The notes: generated by a model from the letters alone, not told the origin. 32,441 nucleotides of DNA from Aureococcus anophagefferens (GCF_000186865.1 NW_008705607.1:107946-140386), one strand, 5' to 3'; shown: positions 1 through 8,706, numbered from the stretch's first letter. Numbers and translations are program-made.

Positions 1-552
1 GCCGTGCGACACGAGCGCGACGAGCTCGCCGCGCTCGAAGGGGCCGCCGAAGAGCCGCGCGGGCCAGCCGTTGCCCTCGGCCGCCTGGGCGCCGACGACG
101 CCGCCGGCGAAGAGGTCCGCGCCGCGGAGCACGTTCGCGCGCACGGGCGCGTGGATCGCGAGCTGCCGCGAAACGTGCGGGCACCGCTGCGCGCCGAGGA
201 CCGTCGGGACGAGGGTCGTGTGGGTCTTGCGGTCCGCGGCGATGAGCACGGCCTCGCCCGCGACGCAGTAGACCTCGTGGCGCGTCGCGCCGAGCCGCGC
301 GCGCGCCAGCGGAAACGCCTTGCCGCAGGGCACGAGCGCGTCGAGCGCGTCGTCGGCGTCGAGCGCCGGCGAAAAGGCCGCGCGGAGGTCCGCGCGCAGT
401 TTCCGCTTCTCCGACTCCTTGACGAGCGTGAGCTTGCCGACGTCGAGCGGAACGGACAGCGCGTCCGCCGGGCGGCGGCGTTGCGCGTCCGCGGCCTGGA
501 GCAGCGCGAGCGCGTCCGCCGGCAGCCACGAGCCGCGCGCGTCGCCGATCAT
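1..552 (-). CDS. eIF2D (ligatin)-like translation factor, N-terminal part, runs off the window
   Basis: An open minus-strand frame of 184 codons runs from an ATG at 552 to the window edge, so the C-terminal part is missing. After about 45 residues without a clear match comes KESEKRKLRADLRAAF, which resembles the start of eIF2D's MCT1-like N-terminal domain (S-D/E-RRKLRAD in animals). A PUA-like segment follows with LVPTVLGA and RGADLFAGGVV, the counterparts of LxPTVYxLW and GGADLMxPGVV. Known eIF2D proteins bind the 40S ribosomal subunit and act in tRNA delivery and ribosome recycling; the C-terminal SWIB/SUI1 parts needed for that lie outside the window. The N-terminus is longer than in animals, so the true start may be downstream or in another exon. 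The related MCT-1 is less likely because of the KRKLRAD match. The gene is divergent from the SmD3 gene across 277 bp. Confidence 0.6.
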   Translation of the reverse strand, partial: MIGDARGSWLPADALALLQAADAQRRRPADALSVPLDVGKLTLVKESEKRKLRADLRAAFSPALDADDALDALVPCGKAFPLARARLGATRHEVYCVAGEAVLIAADRKTHTTLVPTVLGAQRCPHVSRQLAIHAPVRANVLRGADLFAGGVVGAQAAEGNGWPARLFGGPFERGELVALVSHG

Positions 553-829
553 CGCGAGCCTGGTGTTATGTTGCTCGAGGGTACGCGCGCGTGCGTTACG
601 GGTCCGTCGGCTGCTCAAAGCCAGCCTCTGCCAAGGCCTCCATGCTCTGGATCAGCCGAGCTCGCCGTCCGCGAGGCCGTCTTGCCGGTCGCCTCTGCGC
701 GCCGCGCCGCCCGCGACACCTCGCGCGCGCCGCTTCCGTGGCCGCCGCCGCCGCCGCGCCGCAGCCGCCGACGCCGCGCGACCGCCGCGCGGCGCCGGCC
801 GCCGCGCCGCCGCGCCGCTCGCGCCCAGC

Positions 830-1237
830 ATGTCGGTCACGGGCAAGCGCGGCGTCGGCGTGCCGCTCATCCTCATGCACGACGGCGAGGGCACGATCGT
901 GACCATCGAGTGCAAGAACGGCGACACGTACCGCGGCTTCCTCGACGAGACCGAGGACAACATGAACTGCGTGCTCAAGGACGCGACGCGCACCGACGCC
1001 AAGGGCAACAAGTCGCAGGTCGAGCACATCTTCCTGCGCGGCTCCCAGATCGCCTTCTTCATCTTTCCGAACATGCTCAAGAAGGCGCCCATGTTCAACC
1101 GGGTGCGGGCGTGGCGAAAAACCAAGGCGACGAAGAAGGCGGGCGCGCCGAGCGGCACCGTCCGCGGCCAGGCCGCGGCCATCATCCGCAAGGCCCAGGC
1201 GCGACTGGCGGGCCCCGGGATGATGATCGTGAGGTAG
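830..1237 (+). CDS. SNRPD3: Small nuclear ribonucleoprotein Sm D3
   Basis: This 135-residue protein is a core Sm ring subunit of the spliceosomal snRNPs U1, U2, U4 and U5. The sequence shows GVGVPLILMHDGEG at the start, an Sm1 motif (VTIECKNGDTYRGFLDETED then NMN) and an Sm2 motif (IFLRGSQIAFFIFP) followed by MLKKAPMF, in the order and spacing of SmD3. The C-terminal tail is basic and carries the RGQAAAIIRKAQA stretch typical of D3, but it is less Arg-Gly rich than in animals. The ATG at 830 was chosen because the family begins about six residues before GVP. The frame stays open upstream to 320, but that part is low-complexity Arg/Ala and unlike any Sm protein. No intron is visible. Family assignment is firm. 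Confidence 0.93.
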   Translation: MSVTGKRGVGVPLILMHDGEGTIVTIECKNGDTYRGFLDETEDNMNCVLKDATRTDAKGNKSQVEHIFLRGSQIAFFIFPNMLKKAPMFNRVRAWRKTKATKKAGAPSGTVRGQAAAIIRKAQARLAGPGMMIVR

Positions 1238-1400
1238 GGCCGCGGGACGTAATCGTCGAACCCAGGGTCGTTTGGTGTCGTTTGGCGCGTATCGTGGCTT
1301 CGCTTGGGCGTCGTTTTGTGTTGTACGGCGCGTAGGCGTGATTTGAGGACGTCGCGTCGTGTGTAGGCGTGACTTTGGGGGCGTTCGCGCGCTTGGAAAC

Positions 1401-1408
1401 AAAAAAAA
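1401..1408 (-). terminator. Pol III terminator of tRNA-Lys
   Basis: Eight consecutive T residues on the minus strand directly after the tRNA discriminator base. A run of four or more T on the coding strand is the standard RNA polymerase III stop signal. Confidence 0.85.
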
Positions 1409-1482
1409 CACCCGAGGCGGGACTTGAACCCGCGGCCACTGGATTAAAAGTCCAGCGCTCTAACCAACTGAGCTACCCGGGC
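1409..1482 (-). tRNA. tRNA-Lys (anticodon UUU)
   Basis: The reverse strand folds as a complete 74-nt cloverleaf. The acceptor is GCCCGGG/CTCGGGT (with G1-U72 and G6-U67), the D stem GCTC/GAGC, the anticodon stem CTGGA/TCCAG around CTTTTAA, and the T stem GCGGG/CCCGC around TTCAAGT, with discriminator G. The anticodon TTT reads Lys AAA/AAG codons. Internal promoters are visible: an A box (TAGCTCAGTTGG) and a B box (GGTTCAAGTCC). No CCA is encoded and there is no intron, as expected for a eukaryotic nuclear gene. A T8 tract follows directly. Confidence 0.96.
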
Positions 1483-1985
1483 TCGAACCAAGGACCCCGA
1501 AAATCGTCGCTGACGCCAAGCAAGTGCAAACATCGGAGGGCAGCGTCTGGGTCGCAGTAAATGAGCGCCGACTGGCGTTACGACGTCGAGCCGCTCGGCC
1601 TCGCGGTCGGGTCGGAGGGGCTCCGCGACTTCATGGTCGAGACGGAGCTCCTCGAGTCCAATTCGGGACTGGCGAGCCGCAAGAACACCGTCGCGGTATG
1701 ATCGCGCGCACGGCGTCCCACTTCGCCGCGGTCCGGGCGACGGAGAACCTCACGATGGAGGGCACGGCCCCGCAGTTCGCGGCCGACGCCAGCCACCTCG
1801 CGGGCATCGGCGACCCCTTGCCGCCGACGGAGCCCGACGCGTGGCGGCACTCGAGTTCAAGTAGCACGGCAACAAAGCCGGAGAGCGACATGGCTCCCCC
1901 GTACTAGCAAAGCTTAGCAGCGGTGGACGAAGCCCTGCTGTGCACGCACAGCCGCACAGCCCTCGAAGAAGAAGGAGCGCACAAT
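1483..1985. other. 503-bp interval with possible remnants of a small coding sequence
   Basis: No gene can be assigned. One frame (1561-1701, 46 codons from an ATG) has acidic, protein-like composition beginning MSADWRYDVEPLGLAVG and ends at TGA. Shifted frame, similar-looking sequence continues from about 1700 to the TAG at 1905-1907 (for example HFAAVRATENLTMEG). Together they look like one short gene interrupted by a +1 shift or a very small intron, but no family is recognised. The 5' flank of the methyltransferase gene fills the rest. Confidence 0.3.
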
Positions 1986-3073
1986 ATGGGCCGCACCTCC
2001 CGAGACAAGCGCGACATCTACTACCGCCTCGCGAAGACGTCGAACTACCGCGCGCGCGCGGCCTTCAAGCTGCTGCAGCTCGACGCGACGCTCGGCATCC
2101 TCTCCACCGCGACGACGCACGACAGACTCCGCGTCGCGGACCTGTGCGCGGCGCCGGGCGGCTGGTCGCAGGTCGTCGCGGAGCGCCGGCCCGGCGCGAG
2201 AGTCGTCGCCGTCGACCTCAAGCCCATGGCGCCCATCGCCGGCGTCGAGATGGTGCTCGGCGACATCACGGCCGCGGCGACGGCGCGCGAGGTCGTCGAC
2301 GCGCTCGGCGGCGGCGCGGACGCGCGGCGCGGCGTGTTTCGACGTCCGCCGCGGTCCCGCGCGACGCGCGCCGATCCTAGGTCGTGCTCTGCGACGGCGC
2401 GCCGGACGTCATCGGCCTCAACGACGTCGACGAGCACCTGCAGAACGAGCTCGTGCGCAAGGCCTGGTCCATGGCGGAGGCGATCCTCGCGCGCGGCGGC
2501 CGCCGGGGCCGCGAAACGCGCGACGCGACTCCGACGCGAGCGGCTCGCGGACGAGAGGCGCGCGCCGCCTCCGGACGTCGGGAACCGCCCTTCTTAGGCG
2601 GCTGCTTCGTGTCCAAGGTCTACCGGGGCCGCGACGCGACGGCGCTCCTCGAGTCGCTCCGCAAACACTTCCGGAGCGTCTTCGTCGCGAAACCGCGGTG
2701 CAGCCGTTCCGCGTCGCCGGAGGCGTTCGTCGTCTGCCGGGGCTTCGGCGAGGCCCCCGGCGACGCGGAGAAACCCGTGCCCTTCGTCGCCTGCGGCGGC
2801 GACGACGCCTTCGACGCCGACGCGTCGTTCCCGCTGGACCTGCCGACGGCCGCGGCGTACGAATTCCGCGGCCCCGTCCAGATGCCCATCCGCCCGCCCC
2901 ACGAGGACGCGGGCGCCGGGCCGCCGCCGCCGCCGGCATTCGCCGCGGCGACGGCCGCCGCGTCGACGACGGCGCCGGAGGGCTTCCGCTACGACGGCGA
3001 CGTGCGGCCCGCGCGCGGCGACGCGCCGCCGCCGGCGACGGACGCCGCGTCGCTCCGCGCGTGGGTCTCGTAA
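1986..3073 (+). CDS. FTSJ1: tRNA 2'-O-ribose methyltransferase, Trm7/FTSJ1 family (3 exons)
   Basis: The proposed exons are 1986-2321, 2381-2495 and 2598-3073, giving 308 residues (human FTSJ1 is about 330). Family members use SAM to methylate the ribose at positions 32 and 34 of the tRNA anticodon loop. MGRTSRDKRDIYYRLAK is nearly identical to the family N-terminus. DLCAAPGGWSQV is the SAM-binding loop, and VVLCDGAPDV and GGCFVSKVYRGRD are the next conserved blocks. With these introns the K-D-K-E tetrad falls at K28, D117, K157 and E192. Both introns then start with GC and end with TAG (59 and 102 nt). A GT donor at 2334 is possible for intron 1 but adds four residues to the conserved AD-VVLCDG block. 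Intron 2 has no GT donor in a suitable place. The ATG at 1986 fits the family; an in-frame ATG at 1923 would add 21 unrelated residues. Confidence 0.88.
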
Positions 3074-3244
3074 CTTTGTCGCGCTTTTGCTTTTCTCCGC
3101 ACGGCCATCGCCGACGAGCTCGTATACGTACGGGCCGCAGATGCCTTCAACGAAGCTTCAAGTAACCAATCGCCACTCGCCCACAAGTGCTTGCAGTCGG
3201 TCTGAGTCGACGCATGGGCTGGACTTGGTCGTGAAATCAGGCCA

Positions 3245-5439
3245 ATGAGACGCGCGCTGACGGTCATGCTCTTCCTCCGGAGCGCCCGCTCGCTCCTGAA
3301 GGGCCCCGCGGTCTCCGTCGCCCGGCCGCGCGCCGCGCCCGCCGCCCGCCGAACGTCGGCGCTCTTCCACGCGGGCCACGACCACGCGGACTTCGACCCG
3401 ACGAAGGCGACGCTGCCGACGAACGCGGAGGAGGAGCTCGTGAAGATCCGCCACTCGACGAGCCACATCATGGCGCTCGCCGTGAAGCGCGTCTTCAAGG
3501 ACGACGTGCAGGTGACGATCGGCCCGTGGATCGAGAACGGGTTCTACTACGACTTCTACCGGGAGGAGCAGATCAGCGACAAGGACCTGAAGCGCATCAA
3601 GAAGGAGATGGACAAGATCATCAAGGCCGACCTGCCCATCATCCGCGAGGTCGTGCCGCGCGAGGAGGCGAGGGCGCGGCTCCTCGCCGAGGGCGAGACG
3701 TTCAAGGTCGAGGTGCTCGACGGCATCACCGACGACACGATCTCCTTCTACCGCATCGGCGACGAGTGGTGGGACCTCTGCGCGGGCCCCCACGTGCCGT
3801 CGACGGGCGCGATCAAGCCCAAGGCCGTCGCCCTGCAGTCGGTCGCGGGCGCGTACTGGCCAGGGCAGGACAAGAGAGCGAAATTCCCAACTTCAAAGCC
3901 TCATATCTCGGCCGTTTTCCACTCGTTTCGGCTGATTTTTGGACGAGCGATCATCTCTCGGACTGGTCTCGAAGCGTGGATGCTTTTTCCGGAACGCGCG
4001 CGCGCGGAACACTCACGTTGAAGCGACGTTGAATCACCCTTGTCCTGCCCAGGTACTGGCGCGGCGACGAGAAGCGCGAGATGCTCCAGCGCATCTACGG
4101 CACGGCCTGGCAGGAGAACTGGCAGCTCGCGGAGCACAAGCGGCGCCTCGAGGAGGCGAAGAAGCGCGACCACCGCGTCCTGGGCAAGAAGCTGGACCTC
4201 TTCTCGATCCAGGAGGCGGCCGGCGGCGGGCTGTGCTTCTGGCACCCGCGGGGCGCGCGGATCCGCATGCTCATGGAGGACACGTGGAAGGCGGCCCACG
4301 AGCGCGGCGGCTACGAGCTGCTGGTCACGCCCCACATCGCGAACGTGGACCTCTGGAAGACGAGCGGCCACTTCGACTTCTACGCGGAGGGCATGTTCGA
4401 CCAGATGGACGTCGAGAAGGAGCAGTACCAGTTGAAGCCCATGAACTGCCCCTTCCACTGCCTCGTCTACAAGGACCAGCTCCGGTCCTACCGCGACCTG
4501 CCGTTCCGCTGGGCCGAGCTCGGCACGGTCTACCGCTACGAGCGGAGCGGCACGCTCCAGGGCTTGATGCGCGTCCGCGGCTTCACGCAGGACGACGCGC
4601 ACATCTTCTGCACGCCGGAGCAGCTCGAGGACGAGATCGTCGCCGTCCTCGAGCTCACGGAGGAGATCCTCTCCAAGTTCGGCTTCGACGACTACGAGCT
4701 GATGTTGAGCACGCGGCCCGACAAGGCCGTCGGCTCCGACGAGATCTGGACCAAGGCGACGGCGGCGCTCAAGGGCGCCCTGGACCGCAAGGGCTGGGAC
4801 CATGGGGTGGACGAGGGCGGCGGCGCGTTCTACGGTCCCAAGATCGACCTGAAGATCAAGGACGCGCTGGGCCGCCAGTGGCAGTGCTCGACGGTGCAGT
4901 GCGACTTCAACCTGCCCGAGCGCTTCGAGCTCGAGTACCGCGCGGCGTCGGGCCAGGCCGAGCGGCCCATCATGGTCCACCGCGCCATCTTCGGGAGCCT
5001 CGAGCGCTTCTTCGCGATCCTGCTGGAGTCGTGCGGCGGCGACCTGCCGCTCTGGCTCGCGCCGACGCAGATGCGCCTCCTGCCGGTCACGGACGACGCG
5101 CGCGACTTCTCCAAGGCCGTCGCGGCCAAGGCCGCGCAGCGCGGCATCCGCTGCGAGATCGACAGCGGCAAGGACCGCCTCAACAAGCAGATCCGCAACG
5201 CGGAGACGCAGCGCGTGCCCATCATGTGCGTCGTCGGCGAGAAGGAGATGGCCAGCGGCGACCTCGCCGTCCGCGCGCGGACCATGGGCGACCTCGGCAC
5301 CATCGACGTCGACGCGCTCTTCGACGAGCTCAAGGACCTCGACGAGCTCAAGGACCTCGACACGGCCAAGTTCACGCCGCCGCCGCCCAAGCCCGACGCC
5401 GCGCCCGCGGCCGCCGAGGCGGCCGTCGCCGCCAAGTAA
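3245..5439 (+). CDS. Threonyl-tRNA synthetase, bacterial/organelle type, with an introner
   Basis: Exons 3245-3852 and 4053-5439 give 664 residues; the enzyme charges tRNA-Thr. The N2 editing domain has its metal ligands (H70 and H74 in HSTSH, C179 and H183 in DLCAGPH). The class II core has C335 (MNC), motif 2 near [18 protein letters not shown]386 and H512 ([13 protein letters not shown], motif 3), so the zinc triad is intact. An anticodon-binding domain follows. The TGS (N1) domain is absent, replaced by about 45 Arg/Ala-rich residues that look like an organelle presequence. Bipartite plastid targeting or dual targeting cannot be excluded. The C-terminus carries a tandem DELKDL duplication and a Pro/Ala tail. 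The 200-nt intron (3853-4052) is an introner; removing it restores [20 protein letters not shown], the conserved ThrRS sequence. Confidence 0.93.
3861..4052 (+). mobile_element. Introner element, subfamily A (copy A1) in the ThrRS gene
   Basis: A 192-bp element sits between two copies of the 8-bp target duplication GTACTGGC (3853-3860 and 4053-4060). Its ends are inverted repeats: CAGGGCAGGACAAG on the left and CTTGTCCTGCCCAG on the right, mismatched only at the second base. The 5' splice site is the GT of the upstream duplication and the 3' splice site is the terminal CAG, so the intron is 3853-4052 (200 nt, phase 2). The right terminal repeat also serves as pyrimidine-rich tract. It encodes no protein, so it is a non-autonomous element. 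Confidence 0.93.
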
Positions 5440-5553
5440 CTCGATCTCTCGCAGAGCCGCAGGCGAGGAGGTCCGGAAGACGCGGCGAGGCGCGCGCGCG
5501 GAGGCCTGGAGCCTGCGACTTGAAGCGGCGTTGCACCAAAATTGCCGCAAGAC

Positions 5554-6888
5554 ATGTTGGCGGCCTCCCTCGTCCTCGCCGCGGCGGCGCTCGCCGCGGC
5601 GCAGACGCCGCTCGAGGCACCACGACCACCACGCACGCCGCGCTTCGCCGTCTGCTTCGTCGGGCAGCTGCGCACGGGCGGCGACGCGGCCATCCAGCGC
5701 AACCTCTACGAGCACCTCGTGGCGCCGCTCGGCGCCGACGTCTTCTTCTACGTGTCCGCGGCCCACGAGGTGGCGCACGCGTCCGGCGCCGGCGGCTGCC
5801 TGCCGTCGGCGCCCGGGTCCTGCGAGGCGCCGTCCGGGCGCGCGGCGCGCGACACGGCCGTCAAGCGCGGCCGCTGGGGGAGCCTCCGGGACCCGAACGG
5901 CGCGGCGGAGCTCGCCGCGCTCGAGGCGTCCGGCCCGCTGGCGCCGTCCATCGTCGCCTTCGAGGTGCTGGAGGACGACGCCGCCGTGGCCGCCGCGACC
6001 GCGCTCGCGCCGTCGGCGGGGCGGCTCCACCAGAAGACGCTCCGCGCGCGGTGCAAGCTCTGCCACGCGGCCGTCGAGGCGCGGGAGCGCGCGGGGCGCT
6101 TCCGCTACGACTACGTCGTCCGCGCGCGGCCCGACTACGTCTTCGCCTGCCGCCTGCCGGCCGCGGCGAGCGGCTACTACGCGGCGCGCGCCGCCGCCGC
6201 CGCCGCGCGCGGCGCCGCGGGCTGGGCCGCGAGCCACCGCGACTACTGGGAGCTCCTCGACCGCGGCGCCGCGGATATCGCCCTCGACTGGCTCTGGCGC
6301 GAGGCCGGCGCGGCGCTCGACGCCTGCCGCCCGGCGCCGAGGGCGCCGTGGCTGCCCGCGGCGTCCGTCAAGTCGAGGGTCGAGTCGTGCGTCTACGTCG
6401 CGCTCTGCGGCCGCAACGTCTCCGCGACGGGCACGGAGCACTTCTTCGACGGCGCCGGTCTGCCGAAGGACGAGCGCCGGGCGAAGCGGCGCGCGGAGAA
6501 GGCGGCCTCGGCGGCGGCCGCCGCCGCCGCGGCGCGCGGCGAGGGGCCGCACCCGCCGCCGAACACGCCGGGCGTCATCGTGCGCCCCTGCTGCGACGAC
6601 GGCCGCGTCAACGAGCGCGCGCGCGCGCCCCCTTCGCGCGCCACGTGCGACCTCGACCGGCCGGGGAACCTCGCGGCGTGGGCGCTCCACGAGAGCCGCG
6701 ACGCCGCGTCCTGGCGCGACGCCCGCGCGCGCCTCGTCGCGGACCTCGGCGCGCACTGCGCCGAGCGCGACCGGCTCCCGCGGGAGCTGCCGGCGCGGAG
6801 CGACGACGACGACGACGACGACGACGACCGGGGCGGGGACGACGACGACGACGACGACGACGACGACCGGTCGGAGCTGCGGCGATGA
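5554..6888 (+). CDS. Secretory-pathway glycosyltransferase-like protein with a poly-Asp tail
   Basis: The protein has 444 residues from the ATG at 5554. It opens with a clear signal peptide (MLAASLVLAAAALAAAQTP). RFAVCFVGQLRTG, a segment ending GADVFFYVSA, and YDYVVRARPDYVF further on are the type of blocks found in uncharacterised nucleotide-sugar transferase-like proteins of plants and algae. The R-x-R-P-D segment would be the DxD-like region. This is recognition of a pattern, not a firm family call, and the sugar substrate cannot be told. Paired cysteines suit a lumenal or extracellular location. The C-terminus is two Asp runs (9 and 10 residues) separated by RGGD. No intron is needed. A TTG-initiated extension exists upstream but has no support. 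Confidence 0.6.
   Translation: MLAASLVLAAAALAAAQTPLEAPRPPRTPRFAVCFVGQLRTGGDAAIQRNLYEHLVAPLGADVFFYVSAAHEVAHASGAGGCLPSAPGSCEAPSGRAARDTAVKRGRWGSLRDPNGAAELAALEASGPLAPSIVAFEVLEDDAAVAAATALAPSAGRLHQKTLRARCKLCHAAVEARERAGRFRYDYVVRARPDYVFACRLPAAASGYYAARAAAAAARGAAGWAASHRDYWELLDRGAADIALDWLWREAGAALDACRPAPRAPWLPAASVKSRVESCVYVALCGRNVSATGTEHFFDGAGLPKDERRAKRRAEKAASAAAAAAAARGEGPHPPPNTPGVIVRPCCDDGRVNERARAPPSRATCDLDRPGNLAAWALHESRDAASWRDARARLVADLGAHCAERDRLPRELPARSDDDDDDDDDRGGDDDDDDDDDDRSELRR
6801..6868 (+). repeat. (GAC)n microsatellite encoding poly-Asp
   Basis: Two pure GAC runs (about 9 and 10 units) flank a short GGGGCG segment in the 3' end of the glycosyltransferase-like gene. The same frame is kept, so changes in unit number would alter tail length without a frameshift. 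Confidence 0.9.
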
Positions 6889-6912
6889 GAGCGACTTCGG
6901 AGCTGCGGCGAT
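6871..6912 (+). repeat. Direct repeat duplicating the stop region of the glycosyltransferase-like gene
   Basis: The 16-mer TCGGAGCTGCGGCGAT occurs at 6871-6886 and again at 6897-6912, a 26-bp period. The first copy runs into TGA, the real stop; the second runs into TAA. It looks like a small tandem duplication across the end of the gene. Confidence 0.7.
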
Positions 6913-6931
6913 AAGATACCCTAACTTCATC

Positions 6932-7351
6932 CTAGAAGCAGGTGACGTTGGGCGCGGCCGACGACGCGGTCGAGTAGCGGACGGCCGCGTCGCCGCCGAG
7001 CGCCGGCGGCGCGCAGCAGTGCGCGTCGTCCTCGGGCGCGTCCTCGCCGCCGGCGGAGCAGACGTAGCTCTCGAGGCCGCCGCCGACGCACGCGTCGCGG
7101 CACTCGCGGCGCCCGCAGGCGCCGCGGTGGGGGCCGAGGTGGTAGTCGTCGTCGTCGAAGAACGACGGGTCGTAGGGCTCGTCCGGGCCGGGCCGGTCGA
7201 GCAGCTGCTGCTCCAGCGACATGCGGTCCATGATCTCCCGCGACTGCGAGCGGCGGATCGTCGTCGTCTGCGACCCGTCGAGGTCCAGGGAAGCGCTCGT
7301 GGGTTGCTTCGTCGTGCTCTTTCGAGGGGAGCCCTTCATCATGGGACGCAT
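6932..7351 (-). CDS. Small acidic, cysteine-rich protein of unknown function
   Basis: The minus-strand frame gives 139 residues from the ATG at 7351 to a TAG at 6932-6934. The first third is basic and Ser/Thr-rich (KGSPRKSTTKQPTSAS) and holds RRSQSREIMDRMSLEQQLLD. The middle is acidic (FFDDDDYHLGP). The C-terminal half has many cysteines (ACGRRECRDAC, YVC, HCC) and ends NVTCF. No signal peptide is visible, so the cysteines may bind metal rather than form exported disulfides. The frame stays open upstream to 7567, but that part looks like Arg/Pro-rich noncoding DNA. No family is recognised. Its 3' end faces the glycosyltransferase-like gene 43 bp away. Confidence 0.5.
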   Translation of the reverse strand: MRPMMKGSPRKSTTKQPTSASLDLDGSQTTTIRRSQSREIMDRMSLEQQLLDRPGPDEPYDPSFFDDDDYHLGPHRGACGRRECRDACVGGGLESYVCSAGGEDAPEDDAHCCAPPALGGDAAVRYSTASSAAPNVTCF

Positions 7352-7515
7352 GTCGGCAGTGCCGTTGCGCGCGCACGGAGCCTCGGCTTTTGGCTGTCGG
7401 CGGGTCGTCGGCGCTGTTCGGCGCGGCTGGTCGAGGCGGTCAGGCCAAATCCACGGCGCCGCAGGTCGTCTAGATGAGCACAGGTTTGGCGAGCTGCACA
7501 GATGCTGCACAGCTT

Positions 7516-7532
7516 TGCCACAGACTGTGGCA
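7516..7532. promoter_or_regulatory. 17-bp perfect palindrome in the divergent promoter
   Basis: TGCCACAG-A-CTGTGGCA is a perfect inverted repeat with a one-base centre. It lies between the Cys-rich gene (starts 7351, minus) and the REX1-B-like gene (starts 7636, plus). The surrounding bases repeat GCACAG several times. A binding site for a dimeric regulator or a small hairpin is possible; no known factor is assigned. Confidence 0.35.
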
Positions 7533-7635
7533 CAGTGCCGACGCCCGCCCCCGCGCGCCTTCGACACACCTCCAGCGACGCCGGCGCCACTCGCCTCGTC
7601 GCCCGCAGCGCTCGCCGCAGCACTCTGAAAGCAGC

Positions 7636-8497
7636 ATGGACGCCGAAAAGGCCATCGCGCTGCTCGCGGCGCACCAGAAGGCGCGCGCGGACGAGATCAT
7701 GAACAGCCCGCCGCCGGACCGGGACCCGCACGCGCCCGAGGGCCAGGTCATCGACCTCGGCCTCGCGTGCGCCCCGCCGCCGCCGCCGGCGGCCGTCGAA
7801 CCGCCGGCGGTGCCCGGCGCCGAGGCGCTCGCGTCGTCCGCGGGCGGCGACGTCGACGTCGCCGGCGAGCCGACGCCGGCGCTCCTCGGCCGGCTCCGGA
7901 AGCTCCAGGAGGACCGCGTGGAGACGTACCGCCGCTTCGACGCCGCGCTCGACGCGTGCCGCGGCGGCTCCGGCGCCGTCGACGTCGCGGCCTACGGCGC
8001 GGTCGTCGCGAACCGTGTGCAAATCAAATCTTCAACCCGACTTCAATGTGAGCGTATTCGAATATTTTGACACGATCACTTCCGCTGTGCTTCGAGAAAT
8101 CGATGAGAGCAATCGATCCGTCCAAAAATCAGCCGAATCGACTTCGATTTGACCGAGCTGGAGAATGTCCAAGTTTGGTCGGGACGTCCCAAACCAGTGG
8201 TTGATTTGCACACAGGTCGCGAAGATCACCGTCGTCTTCGACCTCGTCAGCCGGCGCTTCAACGCCTGCGAGGCCGCGCTCCGCGCGCGGGGGCTCGCCG
8301 CCGCCGCCGACTGCTGCCGCCGCGTCCAGACGCTCGAGAAGGAGAAGCTCGAGCTCACGGCCGCGACGCACCTCGCCGCCGTCCGCCCGGACAGCGACGC
8401 GGGCCGCGCGCACGTCGCCGCGCGCGCGCGCGACGTCGCCGCGGCCATCACCGAGGCCTTCGACGACCTCAAGTGCGAGCTCGACGGGGAGGAGTAA
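7636..8497 (+). CDS. REX1-B domain protein (DNA-repair REX1-B family), with an introner
   Basis: Exons 7636-8004 and 8216-8497 encode 216 residues. After a Pro/Ala-rich N-terminus the helical part (LLGRLRKLQEDRVETYRRFD, then VAAYGAVVAKITVVFDLVSRRF, ALRARG, QTLEKEKLELTAATHLA and a final ITEAFDDLKCE) follows the REX1-B pattern as I know it: a helix ending in Y, a T-x3-F-x2-V/IS segment, and LE-KEKLxLT. REX1 was named from a Chlamydomonas excision-repair mutant; the biochemical role of the B protein is unclear. Without splicing the reading stops inside the introner. With the 211-nt intron (8005-8215) removed, GAVVAKITVVFDLVSRRF is rebuilt exactly across the junction. The ATG at 7636 is chosen because the upstream in-frame part is noncoding-like. 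Confidence 0.7.
8013..8215 (+). mobile_element. Introner element, subfamily B (copy B1) in the REX1-B-like gene
   Basis: A 203-bp element lies between 8-bp duplications GTCGCGAA (8005-8012 and 8216-8223). Its terminal inverted repeats read CCGTGTGCAAATC at the left and GATTTGCACACAG at the right, mismatched only at the second base. GT of the upstream duplication is the donor and the terminal CAG the acceptor (intron 8005-8215, phase 0). The interior is AT-richer than the exons and carries CTTCAACCCGACTTCAATG near the left end and, on the reverse strand, CTGATTTTTGGACG. Confidence 0.92.
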
Positions 8498-8706
8498 AAA
8501 CCGCCTTTACTGCCGAGTTAGCCGAGCCTGCCGCGACGGTCGGGTGCAGCGCCGACTGTGGCGTCGTAGGAGCGGTAGGGGAGAGGCCGTCGACGCAAAG
8601 CCCAGTCCACTTTGACTTCTCGGAGCGTCTTCAGCGCGCGCGTCGGCGCGCCTTGTATGGCATGTTGACGACTTGTTGACGGCCGGCAAGCTCGCCGCAT
8701 CAGACC

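Noticed and set aside
2334..2380. 47-nt GT-AG intron in the Trm7 gene
   Set aside because: Possible but second choice: it leaves four extra residues in the conserved AD-VVLCDG block and shifts the catalytic D from position 117.
3939..6914. Plus-strand open frame of about 991 codons overlapping ThrRS in another frame
   Set aside because: Arg/Pro-rich composition and no homology; it reads through the introner and out of frame with an enzyme that has all catalytic motifs in the other frame.
3901..6930. Minus-strand open frame of about 1009 codons antisense to ThrRS and the glycosyltransferase-like gene
   Set aside because: Arg/Ala/Val-rich, no family resemblance. It is a by-product of the high GC content at third codon positions of the plus-strand genes, which removes stops on the other strand.
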